In this document: in pieces, positions 1 through 7,407 of the stretch | Position numbering within the stretch: position 1 is the first letter of the stretch | Layout of the letters: each line of letters opens with the position of its first letter | Translations under genes and position numbers: made by a program | Assembly: GCA_019113745.1 (NCBI GenBank) | Contig: DXGV01000015.1 | Location: forward strand, 1-47,005 | Reading direction: 5' to 3' | Source: Candidatus Blautia intestinavium | GTDB lineage: Bacteria > Bacillota > Clostridia > Lachnospirales > Lachnospiraceae | Length of the DNA: 47,005 nucleotides | The notes under the pieces: model-generated | Database searches by the model: none | Seen by the model: the letters and a program-made list of their open reading frames with translations, nothing else | Told to the model about the DNA's origin: nothing

Positions 1-155
1 TTGGAGTCTACGAGTCGAAAAGGTGATGATTTCTGCCCCTTTCAGGCACTTGATCGACGCGTACAGGACGTACGCGGAGTGAAAGTAACGCAAAAGGAGC
101 AGAAATCAGCCCTTTATCGACCGTATTGTCCCCTTGTACATCGATGCTACCGTCC
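1..155. repeat. Palindrome-rich dispersed repeat, copy A (runs off the left edge or begins near it)
   Basis: This stretch has nested inverted repeats. Outer arms of 15 nt lie at 28-42 (GATTTCTGCCCCTTT) and 93-107, with one mismatch. Inner arms CGCGTAC at 58-64 and GTACGCG at 70-76 enclose a 5-nt loop. At about 118-150 it carries a core (CCCCTTGTACATCGATGCTA) that recurs in diverged form near 7.3, 10.1 and 11.5 kb. No convincing protein is encoded. It sits just downstream of the AraC-type gene that ends at 212. I infer a non-autonomous mobile or REP-like repeat; the family was not recognised. Confidence 0.6.
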
Positions 156-211
156 TCTCTGGCATAAATTCTGCATTTTTTATTGTACTCGCAATTTCAC
201 ACATTATCAAG

Positions 212-1189
212 TTAAAGTTTTTCGGACGCCTGGCCTCTTCCTGTCTTCCTGTATGCCGCGGGCGTCATGCCATAAAAACGCCGGAAGGAGGCGATAAAGG
301 CGCTTGGAGATGGAAACTGCAGTTGAAAGGAAATATCCGTCACTGTTTTATCAGAAGATTTTAAAAGCGCCTCTCCCGCCTGCAGGCGGTATCTTAATAG
401 ATATTGACAGGGAGAATAACCTGTATACTTCCGGAAGCACCGGAGACATTCCGTTTTACTCACATTTCCGGCGGTGGCGATTGCTTCAAGGCTCAGCGGA
501 TTCTGATAATTTTCATGGACAAAGGCCAGAAGCGCACGGATACGGTCGTGATCTTTTTTACGTATACGCGGCAGATGCTCCTTTTCCATCAGAACACGGA
601 CTGTTTCCAGCCAGAGTGCGGCAATGGAGAGAGACAGTTCATATTCCCGGAAATCGTCTTCCTTCTTTTCAAAGTAAAGCCCGTCCAGTTTTTTCAGCTC
701 TTTCAGGGCCTTCTCTGCTCTGATATTTCCCGGAGACAGAGGCAGGTACGTCACCGCCGGATTTTTAATGATCCGCTCTACCTGCTTTTCCTCCATGGCG
801 CTTCCTGAAAAAAATCCCAGCATTTTGGGCGGTATCAGAAAACTGTGGTAATGGCAGTCCTCTTTTTCCGTGATCCGGTGCAGCACGCCGGAATTAAGAA
901 ACATACAGCTTCCAGCAGACAGATCGTATTCCTCTTCCCAGATTTTAAAATGCACAGCTCCTTTTTTGATATATACAAACTGCACTTCGTCATGCCAGTG
1001 AAGGACACGGAAACCTTCGTTATAAGGTTCACAGTGTTCTCTTCTCACATCCAGCACAAGAAGAGGAAACTTTGTGCTGTGATAAGGATTATGAGAATAA
1101 ACAGGTCCGGACGGCTGTTCCCTGTAATTCACTTCATCTTCCTCCTCGAATTCATTTACGGTTTTTAATTTGGTTATTTTCATATACAT
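212..1189 (-). CDS. AraC-family transcriptional regulator with cupin sensor domain
   Basis: 325 aa. The N-terminal half (about 60-140) looks like an AraC-type cupin ligand domain, with HWHDEVQFVYIKKG and the downstream GSCMFLNSGVLH. The C-terminal about 100 residues form the double helix-turn-helix DNA-binding domain: first helix unit around LSLEAIATAGNVSKTECLRCFR, second around TDISFQLQFPSPSAFIASFRRFYGMTP. Such proteins sense a small molecule, often a sugar, and control nearby genes. The only divergent neighbour is the Cys-rich gene at 1340, about 150 bp away, but a target cannot be named. No strong ribosome site precedes the ATG at 1189; an ATG two codons inside is an alternative. The second regulator at 4935-5864 shares the CLRCFR motif. 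Confidence 0.85.
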   Translation of the reverse strand: MYMKITKLKTVNEFEEEDEVNYREQPSGPVYSHNPYHSTKFPLLVLDVRREHCEPYNEGFRVLHWHDEVQFVYIKKGAVHFKIWEEEYDLSAGSCMFLNSGVLHRITEKEDCHYHSFLIPPKMLGFFSGSAMEEKQVERIIKNPAVTYLPLSPGNIRAEKALKELKKLDGLYFEKKEDDFREYELSLSIAALWLETVRVLMEKEHLPRIRKKDHDRIRALLAFVHENYQNPLSLEAIATAGNVSKTECLRCFRKYTGYSPCQYLLRYRLQAGEALLKSSDKTVTDISFQLQFPSPSAFIASFRRFYGMTPAAYRKTGRGQASEKL

Positions 1190-1339
1190 ATTACCACTTT
1201 ATCCGCTATCATACCAGAAAATCTTGTGATAATATGATACTCGCAGCAGAGAATCAGCCACGGGTTGTCCGGAAAGAAAAATCATATAAACATAATTTTT
1301 CAACCGGGCAGTCATGAATAAGACCAAGGAGGAAAATAT

Positions 1340-1636
1340 ATGATAATTGACGGAAATGAAATTGAAAAAAGAGCTATGGAAGAATTCCATAAAGGAAACC
1401 GAAAAGAAGGCCTGCGCATCCAGGAGGAATTCGCCGCCGCTTTTCGGACAGAGTACGCGCAGAAGGATCACTGCTCCTGCACAAAAGCATGTCGTTATCA
1501 TGGAAACTGCAAGGAATGCGTCGCCATTCACAGAGCCCATCAGGAACATGTGCCAAACTGTATGCGCCTTATGATCAATAAAAAAATAGCGGTACTTTCG
1601 GAACTTACCGAGCACACTTTTACAACGGAAAAATAA
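1340..1636 (+). CDS. Small Cys/His-rich protein, probably metal binding
   Basis: 98 aa, preceded by a strong AGGAGG-type site. The N-terminal half is a charged helix (EIEKRAMEEFHKGNRKEGLRIQEEF). The centre carries clustered ligands in CSCTKACRYHGNCKEC followed by HRAH and HVPNC, so six Cys and several His lie within about 35 residues. This pattern suggests a zinc or iron-sulphur fold. Similar short proteins occur in Firmicutes without an assigned function as far as I know. It is transcribed away from the AraC-type gene and converges on larE. No signal peptide or membrane segment is visible. I am sure it is a real gene, not of its role. Confidence 0.75.
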   Translation: MIIDGNEIEKRAMEEFHKGNRKEGLRIQEEFAAAFRTEYAQKDHCSCTKACRYHGNCKECVAIHRAHQEHVPNCMRLMINKKIAVLSELTEHTFTTEK

Positions 1637-1689
1637 TTTCTCCGACACCCCGGGGATCCGCTCGCACAATAGAGCCGGATCGGCCGCTT

Positions 1690-2433
1690 TCACCGTGCTT
1701 CCAGATCCAGCAACACCGCCGTAAAATACGGCTTCAGGACATTCAGGATTCTTTCACGATCCTGCGCCGCCTTTTCAAACTGACCCTTTGGAAGCTGTAT
1801 CCTGGCGGCGTCGTGAAACACCCGGACGCGAAAATCAGAAAAACCAAGAGCCGATAAAGCGTCTTCGCTCCTTTCAATCCTTTTCAGGAGTTCTCCACTG
1901 ACCGGTTCTCCTGTGGGGATTCTTGTGGCAAGGCAGGCGTAGGACGGTTTTTCCCAGGTGAAAAGTCCTGCTTCTCTGGACAGTATCCGGATCTCGTCTT
2001 TTGTAAGCCCGCATTCTCTTAAGGGAGACAGCACCTTCATCTCCCGGATAGCTTTCATACCCGGACGGTCCGAAGCGTCGTCAGAGGCGTTTGTCCCGTC
2101 AAGAAGGATTTCGTATCCGTCCTTTAAAGCCTGCTGTTTCAAAGCGCCGAACAGAGCGGATTTGCAGTAATAACAGCGGTTCGGGGGATTTTGGGCCACC
2201 TGGGTTTCCGCCAGAATATCATACTCCACAACAGTAAGCTCTATTCCAAGTTCCTCTGTCAGCCGATGCGCGTCCCGCAGCTCAAATTCCGGCTGAAAAG
2301 CAGTCTTTATGAAGTAGGGGCGGATATCCGCCCCGTATTTCTTTCCCGCGTATAAAAGATATGCAGAGTCTACGCCGCCGGAAAATCCCAGGGCAACACG
2401 GGGATACTTCTCAAAAAATTCTTTTAACTTCAT
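1690..2433 (-). CDS. larE: ATP-dependent sulfur transferase LarE (nickel-pincer cofactor synthesis), three-cysteine type
   Basis: 247 aa, full length for LarE. The PP-loop SGGVDS (18-23) adenylates the pyridinium dicarboxylate mononucleotide, and the enzyme then transfers sulfur to make the NPN cofactor of lactate racemase-type enzymes. Cys87 and Cys90 (NRCYYCKS) plus Cys167 (SYACLATRI) are present. LarE proteins with these three cysteines are known to bind a [4Fe-4S] cluster that can carry the sulfur, in contrast to the single-Cys sacrificial enzyme of Lactobacillus. Its start lies 6 bp after the leuS stop codon, so it is probably co-transcribed with leuS. No larA, larB or larC is in the window, so its client enzyme is encoded elsewhere. 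Confidence 0.9.
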   Translation of the reverse strand: MKLKEFFEKYPRVALGFSGGVDSAYLLYAGKKYGADIRPYFIKTAFQPEFELRDAHRLTEELGIELTVVEYDILAETQVAQNPPNRCYYCKSALFGALKQQALKDGYEILLDGTNASDDASDRPGMKAIREMKVLSPLRECGLTKDEIRILSREAGLFTWEKPSYACLATRIPTGEPVSGELLKRIERSEDALSALGFSDFRVRVFHDAARIQLPKGQFEKAAQDRERILNVLKPYFTAVLLDLEAR

Positions 2434-2439
2434 TGATTT

Positions 2440-4854
2440 TTATTTCATAACAATATTGATGATCTTCTTCGGAACGTAGATTTCCTTGATCACATTTCCG
2501 GTGAGCTTGTCTGCAATGGCTTCTTTTCCTTTTGCGATGGCGTCCTCTTTGGAAATCTCCGCCGGGATGCTGATCACGGCGCGGGTTTTTCCATTAATCT
2601 GAACCGGGATTTCAATCTCGTCGTCCTTCATTGCCTCTTCGTCATGAGCCGGCCACTGGGCATGGAAAACGGAGTCTGTATTTCCAAGATGCTCCCAGAT
2701 CTCTTCCGCTACATGGGGAGCAAAAGGCGCAAGAAGGATCGTCGCGGTGCGGATCGTTTCTTTATCCATTCCGCCTGTCTTTTTCGCAAGGTCGATCATC
2801 TTATTGGTGTATTCCATAAATCCGGAAATTACTGTGTTCAGACTGAAGGATTCCAGACGCTGGGTAATATCATACACCATCCTGTGACGGATCTTGACCA
2901 TTTCCTTCGTCTCGGCCACATCTGCATCAATACTGTCAAGCGCAAGATTCCAGAAGCGCTTCAGGAAGCGGGAAACGCCGTCGATTCCTCTGTCGTCCCA
3001 TTCCGCGTCCAGTTCCGGTGGACCTACAAACAGCTCGTACATTCTCAGAGAATCACAGCCGTAGTCACGCACGAGATCGTCAGGAGAAACAACGTTTCCT
3101 TTAGACTTACTCATCTTGATGCCGTTCTTTCCGGTGATCATACCCTGATTAAACAGCTTGATAAACGGCTCGTCAAAATCGATTACGCCGATATCATAAA
3201 GGAATTTTGTATAAAATCTGGAATACAGAAGGTGAAGAACCGCATGTTCCACGCCGCCGATATACATATCCACAGGCAGATATTTGTCCGCCTTTTCTCT
3301 GGAAACCAGTTCTTTGTCATTCTTATTGTCCACATAGCGCAGGAAATACCAGGAGGAACCGGCCCACTGGGGCATGGTGTTCGTCTCTCTCTTTGCGGGG
3401 CCTCCGCAGCAGGGACAGGTGGTATTTACCCATTCATCGATCGCAGCCAGCGGGGATTCTCCTGTTCCGGTAGGCTGATAGCTTTCTACTTCCGGAAGGG
3501 TAAGAGGAAGCTGATCCTCCGGCACAGGCACGGCGCCGCACTTCGGACAGTGAACAATGGGAATAGGCTCGCCCCAGTAACGCTGACGGGAGAATACCCA
3601 GTCGCGCAGCTTATAATTCACTGTTTTTCTTCCGATTCCCATTTTCTCGATCATCAGGGGGGCTTCCTTTTTCAGGACGGCCGATTCCATGCCATTCCAG
3701 TCGCCGGAGTTGATCATGGTTCCGGAAGCGTCGGTATAAGCTTCCGTCATGTTTTCAATTTCTTTTCCATCCTTGGCGATAACCTGGATGATGGGAATAT
3801 TAAATTTTGTAGCAAACTCAAAGTCACGGTCGTCGTGAGCCGGCACGCACATGATCGCTCCTGTACCGTAGTCGGCCAGTACGTAATCGGAAAGCCAGAT
3901 GGGGATCTTTTTTCCATTCAGCGGGTTAATGGCATAGGAGCCGGTAAATACGCCTGTTTTCTCCTTGTCCTGAAGACGGTCCACATTAGATTTCATGGAA
4001 GCGTCGTAGATATATTTGTCAACTGCTTCTTTTGTTTCCGGAGTCGCCAAAGACGTCGCCAGGGCATGCTCCGGAGCCAGAACCATAAAGGTCGCGCCGT
4101 GAAGGGTATCCGGTCTTGTGGTGTAGACAGTGATCTTCTCTTCTCTTCCGTCAACCGGGAAGTCCACCTCCGCTCCGTAAGACTTTCCGATCCAGTCTGT
4201 CTGCATCTTTTTAACTTTTTCCGGCCAGTCAAGTTTGTCCAGATCGTTCAGAAGGCGGTCCGCATACTTGGTGATGCGCAGCATCCACTGACGGAGATTC
4301 TTCTTGGTTACCGGGGAACCGCAGCGCTCGCAGCAGCCGTTTACCACTTCCTCGTTGGCAAGTCCGGTCTTGCAGGACGGACACCAGTTGATCGGAAATT
4401 CTTTTTCGTAAGCCAGTCCCTCTTTAAACATTTTTACAAAGATCCACTGGGTCCATTTATAGAAATTTGGATCCGTCGTGTTGACTTCCATATCCCAGTC
4501 GTAGATCGCCGCGATATCGTTAATCTGCTTCTTGATATTTTTTACATTTTCCGCAGTGGAGATAGCAGGGTGAACGCCCATCTTAATCGCGTAATTCTCC
4601 GCAGGAAGTCCGAACGCGTCCCATCCCATGGGGTGGATCAGATAATACCCCTGCAGCATTTTATAACGGCTCCATACGTCGGAGATCACATATCCTCTCC
4701 AGTGTCCTACATGAAGTCCGTTTCCTGACGGATATGGGAACATATCCAGACAATAATATTTCGGTTTTTTGCCGTCGTTGACGTTTACCGGATGTTTCTC
4801 CCAGTTGGCACGCCACTTTGCTTCGATTGCCTTATGATTATAAGGTACTGCCAT
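2440..4854 (-). CDS. leuS: Leucyl-tRNA synthetase
   Basis: 804 aa class I synthetase, normal bacterial length, charging tRNA-Leu in the cytoplasm. The HIGH-type signature is at 43-51 (SGNGLHVGH), the editing domain spans about 220-415 with TTRPDTLHGATF and the downstream GTGAIMCVPAHDDRDFEF, and KMSKS is at 580-584. Zinc-ribbon-like cysteines are at CPSC/CCERC (about 158-178) and CPKC/CPCC (about 436-483). The start has AGGAGG eight bases upstream. A consensus-like promoter lies in the end of the upstream araC-type gene. No T-box leader fits in the 80-bp leader. larE follows after 6 bp. Confidence 0.97.
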   Translation of the reverse strand: MAVPYNHKAIEAKWRANWEKHPVNVNDGKKPKYYCLDMFPYPSGNGLHVGHWRGYVISDVWSRYKMLQGYYLIHPMGWDAFGLPAENYAIKMGVHPAISTAENVKNIKKQINDIAAIYDWDMEVNTTDPNFYKWTQWIFVKMFKEGLAYEKEFPINWCPSCKTGLANEEVVNGCCERCGSPVTKKNLRQWMLRITKYADRLLNDLDKLDWPEKVKKMQTDWIGKSYGAEVDFPVDGREEKITVYTTRPDTLHGATFMVLAPEHALATSLATPETKEAVDKYIYDASMKSNVDRLQDKEKTGVFTGSYAINPLNGKKIPIWLSDYVLADYGTGAIMCVPAHDDRDFEFATKFNIPIIQVIAKDGKEIENMTEAYTDASGTMINSGDWNGMESAVLKKEAPLMIEKMGIGRKTVNYKLRDWVFSRQRYWGEPIPIVHCPKCGAVPVPEDQLPLTLPEVESYQPTGTGESPLAAIDEWVNTTCPCCGGPAKRETNTMPQWAGSSWYFLRYVDNKNDKELVSREKADKYLPVDMYIGGVEHAVLHLLYSRFYTKFLYDIGVIDFDEPFIKLFNQGMITGKNGIKMSKSKGNVVSPDDLVRDYGCDSLRMYELFVGPPELDAEWDDRGIDGVSRFLKRFWNLALDSIDADVAETKEMVKIRHRMVYDITQRLESFSLNTVISGFMEYTNKMIDLAKKTGGMDKETIRTATILLAPFAPHVAEEIWEHLGNTDSVFHAQWPAHDEEAMKDDEIEIPVQINGKTRAVISIPAEISKEDAIAKGKEAIADKLTGNVIKEIYVPKKIINIVMK

Positions 4855-4931
4855 CGCTTCTTTCCTCCTGTTGTCTATTTCAAAATTCTCCCGTAATATT
4901 TGAAGAATGATGCATATTTATTCCTTTTGTC

Positions 4932-4960
4932 ATTCTACCCACTTGTATGAGGTTTGTCAA
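4932..4960 (-). promoter_or_regulatory. Probable sigma-70 promoter of leuS-larE
   Basis: On the minus strand a perfect -35 TTGACA (4955-4960) and -10 TAGAAT (4932-4937) are separated by exactly 17 bp, about 80 bp upstream of the leuS start. The -35 lies within the last codons of the upstream AraC-type gene. Confidence 0.65.
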
Positions 4961-5864
4961 GATGACTTGCGTTCTGTTCCCGGTATTTTGACGGGGCCTC
5001 GCCGCATTTTTCCCGAAATATCTTCCCAAAGTATGCATTGGAGGAGAACCCACACTGCAGGCCGATCTCCGTAATGCTCATCTCTGTTTCAACAAGAAGT
5101 TTTTTCGCCATATCCAGACGGTATTCTGTAAGATATTCCGCCGGAGATTTCCGGATTGTATTCCGGAAGCAGCGGAGGCATTCCCGGGAGCTTACCGCCG
5201 CCGAGGCCGCGATTTCGTCCAGAGTGATTTTTTCCGCGAAATTCTGATGGATAAAGGCCAGCATAGTTTGAATCCGATCCTGGTTTCTGAGATTTACCTG
5301 CTGTACCGGGCGGCTGCGGATTTCATTCAGAAGGAGCAGCCAGATTTCTGAGAAGAGATTCCTTGTCTGGAATTCCGTATCCGTCTGTTCCTGCAGACGG
5401 GCCGCTGCTTTTAATTTCCCGAGGATCTGTTTCTGGGCGCTGTTCTCCCCTTTCAGTTCGATGATTTCTATATTTTTATTGTGGATTACCGGATTTATGT
5501 ATTTTGTCTCAAATATGCTTTGGAAATGCCCGCCGAGAAAGACCGGATAAAAAATATGTGTCTGCAGTCTAGTCTTTCCCGCCCCGGCGCTTTTGTGCAT
5601 AGAGGAAAGGACATTACTGTTCATAAAATATCCCTGCCCGGCGGAAAATTGATATCTCCGGTCTATGGTGACAATCTCCAGTTCTCCTTCCCGGATATAT
5701 CCGAACTCCACTTCTTCATGCCAGTGCCAGGGAATGGACACCCGGTCAAAATCCGAATCGTGCATGACATAGGGAAACTCTGTGGTAATCCCTCCCACAG
5801 ATTCTCTCTGGTTTGCCTGTACCTGTATATGTTCCGTATGAAAGATCCGGCTGTGTGGTTTCAA
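4935..5864 (-). CDS. AraC-family transcriptional regulator with cupin sensor domain
   Basis: 309 aa. The N-terminal cupin carries IPWHWHEEVEFGYIREGELEI (about 43-63) and GQGYFMNSNVLSSMH. The C-terminal DNA-binding domain has two helix-turn-helix units, ITLDEIAASAAVSSRECLRCFR and MSITEIGLQCGFSSNAYFGKIFREKCGEAPSKYR, the classic AraC end. It starts with TTG, placed seven bases after GGGAGG. It is divergent from the small gene at 6047, with an AT-rich dyad between them. The target is unknown; sugar-responsive regulators of this type usually sit next to the genes they control, which are not evident here. It shares CLRCF in its first recognition unit with the regulator at 212-1189. Confidence 0.87.
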   Translation of the reverse strand: MKPHSRIFHTEHIQVQANQRESVGGITTEFPYVMHDSDFDRVSIPWHWHEEVEFGYIREGELEIVTIDRRYQFSAGQGYFMNSNVLSSMHKSAGAGKTRLQTHIFYPVFLGGHFQSIFETKYINPVIHNKNIEIIELKGENSAQKQILGKLKAAARLQEQTDTEFQTRNLFSEIWLLLLNEIRSRPVQQVNLRNQDRIQTMLAFIHQNFAEKITLDEIAASAAVSSRECLRCFRNTIRKSPAEYLTEYRLDMAKKLLVETEMSITEIGLQCGFSSNAYFGKIFREKCGEAPSKYREQNASHLDKPHTSG

Positions 5865-5952
5865 GATCCCGCCTCCCTGTTTATGATATAAAGCAATTTC
5901 TGTCGATATTCTAATATTATTATATGGAAATTATATATAAAATCAGATTTAT

Positions 5953-5996
5953 GTGCAATATAATGATATCAGAATCAAAAGAAAATCTGATTGCAC
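5953..5996. promoter_or_regulatory. Bulged inverted repeat in the divergent intergenic region
   Basis: The right arm TCTGATTGCAC (5986-5996) pairs with GTGCA (5953-5957) and ATCAGA (5968-5973), leaving a 10-base bulge. It lies in AT-rich DNA between the AraC-type gene and the small gene at 6047. It may be an operator or part of a leader; no known site was recognised. Confidence 0.35.
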
Positions 5997-6046
5997 AAAG
6001 TTTTCGATAAAATCTTATCTGACCGAAAAGGGGGAAATATCCATTT

Positions 6047-6211
6047 ATGAAATATGAAGTTTTCTTTTTGCTGCAGCAATATTATAAAAAATATCCTGAA
6101 CGGTTCCATAAGGTAGAACCTCAGGAGCTGAAGGAAAAATATACGGAATTAAGATCGGAGCATGAAAAAAACAGCGTCAAAAGGCGCTGTTTTCCTGAAT
6201 CTCATCTATGA
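6047..6211 (+). CDS. Possible small protein of unknown function
   Basis: 54 codons from ATG at 6047, with GGGGGAAA about 12 bases upstream. The product is charged and helix-like (FLLQQYYKKYPERFHKVEPQ, then ELKEKYTELRSEHEK), which reads like real protein. The last ten or so codons run through the bidirectional terminator of the pfl operon and overlap the last codons of pflA on the other strand, so the 3' end may have been displaced or the gene truncated. I do not recognise a family. It could also be a fortuitous frame. Confidence 0.35.
   Translation: MKYEVFFLLQQYYKKYPERFHKVEPQELKEKYTELRSEHEKNSVKRRCFPESHL
6165..6194 (-). terminator. Intrinsic terminator of the pyruvate formate-lyase operon
   Basis: Stem ACAGCG (6171-6176) / CGCTGT (6185-6190), extended by A/T pairs, gives on the minus strand a hairpin followed by a run of seven T. 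It lies about 10 bp past the pflA stop codon. T residues on the other side could make it work in both directions. Confidence 0.8.
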
Positions 6212-6967
6212 TTTTCCTGTCCTGACCTGGCGGATACCTTCCAGAATGATATTCCTCGCTTCTTTTGCCTTTTCCGGCGACAGATTCTCAAGCCCCGCAA
6301 GAGGATAATCCAGTCCGAGATTTTTATATTTTACTTCACCCATGGTATGATATGGGAGAACTTCAAGTCCTTTCAGATTGCGGAATCCTCCGATCAGTTT
6401 TCCCAGACGGAGGAGGTGTTCCCGTGAATCCGTGATCCCCGGCACGACTACGTGACGTACGATCATGGGGATTCCGGCTTTTTCCAGGGCATGGGCAAAT
6501 TCCAGGATATGTTTCTGGCTCTGCGCGGTAAGCTTTTTATGGTCTTCTTCCGTACTGTGCTTGATATCAAGGAGCACAAGATCCAGAACCTGGAACAGTT
6601 TTTCATACTCTTTCTGTTTTTCTTCCTGGTACATGATTCCCGAGGTATCCAGGCAAGTTTGGATACCCTCTTTCTTCGCCGCTGAAAAAAGAGCGGTCAG
6701 AAAGGAAAGCTGCATCAGAGGCTCGCCTCCTGTGGCCGTGATCCCGCCGGATTTATAAAATACTTCGTTTCTTTTATACTCTCTCAGGATCTCCTCCACT
6801 GTCATTTCCGTTCCTTTTCCCGGCGTCCAGGTATCTGGGTTATGACAGTACAGGCACCTCATGGGACATCCCTGAAAAAATACCACAAAACGAACTCCGG
6901 GACCGTCAACGGTCCCGAAGCTCTCTGTGGAATGAATATGTCCCTTTGGGCTATATTCCTCCGTCAT
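6206..6967 (-). CDS. pflA: Pyruvate formate-lyase activating enzyme (radical SAM)
   Basis: 253 aa from ATG at 6967, which has AAGGAA eight bases upstream; a GTG two codons earlier (6973) is a poorer choice. The radical SAM cluster motif CxxxCxxC is in GCPMRCLYCHNPDTW near residue 30, followed by SAM-binding TGGEPLMQ. The enzyme abstracts hydrogen from a specific glycine of pyruvate formate-lyase to make the glycyl radical. Here that glycine is in the separate 80-aa protein directly upstream, whose stop codon is two bases before this start. The arrangement catalytic chain, radical chain, activase is a single minus-strand operon. Confidence 0.95.
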   Translation of the reverse strand: MTEEYSPKGHIHSTESFGTVDGPGVRFVVFFQGCPMRCLYCHNPDTWTPGKGTEMTVEEILREYKRNEVFYKSGGITATGGEPLMQLSFLTALFSAAKKEGIQTCLDTSGIMYQEEKQKEYEKLFQVLDLVLLDIKHSTEEDHKKLTAQSQKHILEFAHALEKAGIPMIVRHVVVPGITDSREHLLRLGKLIGGFRNLKGLEVLPYHTMGEVKYKNLGLDYPLAGLENLSPEKAKEARNIILEGIRQVRTGKS

Positions 6968-6969
6968 AA

Positions 6970-7212
6970 TCACATTCCTTCATGGAAGGTTCTGGAAATA
7001 ACCTCATCCTGCTGCTCTTTTGTAAGCTTATTGAAGTTTACCGCATAACCGGAAACACGTACAGTAAGCTGGGGATATTTTTCAGGATGGGCCTGAGCGT
7101 CCAGAAGTGTTTCTCTTGTGAATACATTTACGTTCAGATGATGGCCGCCTTTTTCTGCGTATCCGTCCAGTAAGTTTACTAAGTTATCTACCTGTGCGTC
7201 GCTGATGTTCAT
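6970..7212 (-). CDS. Stand-alone glycyl-radical domain, C-terminal part of split pyruvate formate-lyase (GrcA/YfiD-like)
   Basis: 80 aa. The whole protein corresponds to the C-terminal end of ordinary pyruvate formate-lyase: [18 protein letters not shown], then [15 protein letters not shown] with the radical-bearing glycine at residue 55. It has its own strong ribosome site (AAGGAGG, 10 bases before ATG). In Escherichia coli a similar free domain (YfiD/GrcA) repairs oxygen-damaged enzyme. Here, however, the neighbouring catalytic chain lacks its own radical domain, so this small chain should be an essential subunit, not a spare part. It lies between pflB and pflA in the same operon. Confidence 0.93.
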   Translation of the reverse strand: MNISDAQVDNLVNLLDGYAEKGGHHLNVNVFTRETLLDAQAHPEKYPQLTVRVSGYAVNFNKLTKEQQDEVISRTFHEGM

Positions 7213-7277
7213 AATATGATTCCTCCTTATATTCTATAAATCTGGCTGCCGGAATCAGGCTCCTGGGGTTATCGTTG

Positions 7278-7322
7278 GCATCGGTGTACAATGGGCAATA
7301 CGCTCTCCTTGTACATTGATGC
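7278..7322. repeat. Dispersed repeat, copy B, palindromic, in the pflB-radical domain gap
   Basis: Arms GCATCGGTGTACA (7278-7290) and TGTACATTGATGC (7310-7322) are inverted repeats with two mismatches around a 19-nt centre that contains GGGCAATACGCTC. The sequence matches the core of copies A, C and D. It lies within the 195-bp gap between the two parts of the split pyruvate formate-lyase, so the transcript would carry the hairpin. Confidence 0.65.
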
Positions 7323-7407
7323 TATATTTACGAAAGAGTCATCCGGCGTATTTTTCTGTGTTTTCATAGAAGCTACTACAGATTGAAGTTTCATCTGCCG
7401 CTGTTTA

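Noticed and set aside
1651-1691. Hairpin GATCCG/CGGATC between the Cys-rich gene and larE as a terminator.
   Set aside because: Stem of only six pairs with no T-run on either strand; could be a factor-dependent stop but cannot be supported.
2644-4728. A 694-codon open frame on the plus strand.
   Set aside because: It lies entirely opposite leuS, has no ribosome site, and its product is rich in Arg, His and Cys with no family resemblance; it is a codon-bias shadow.
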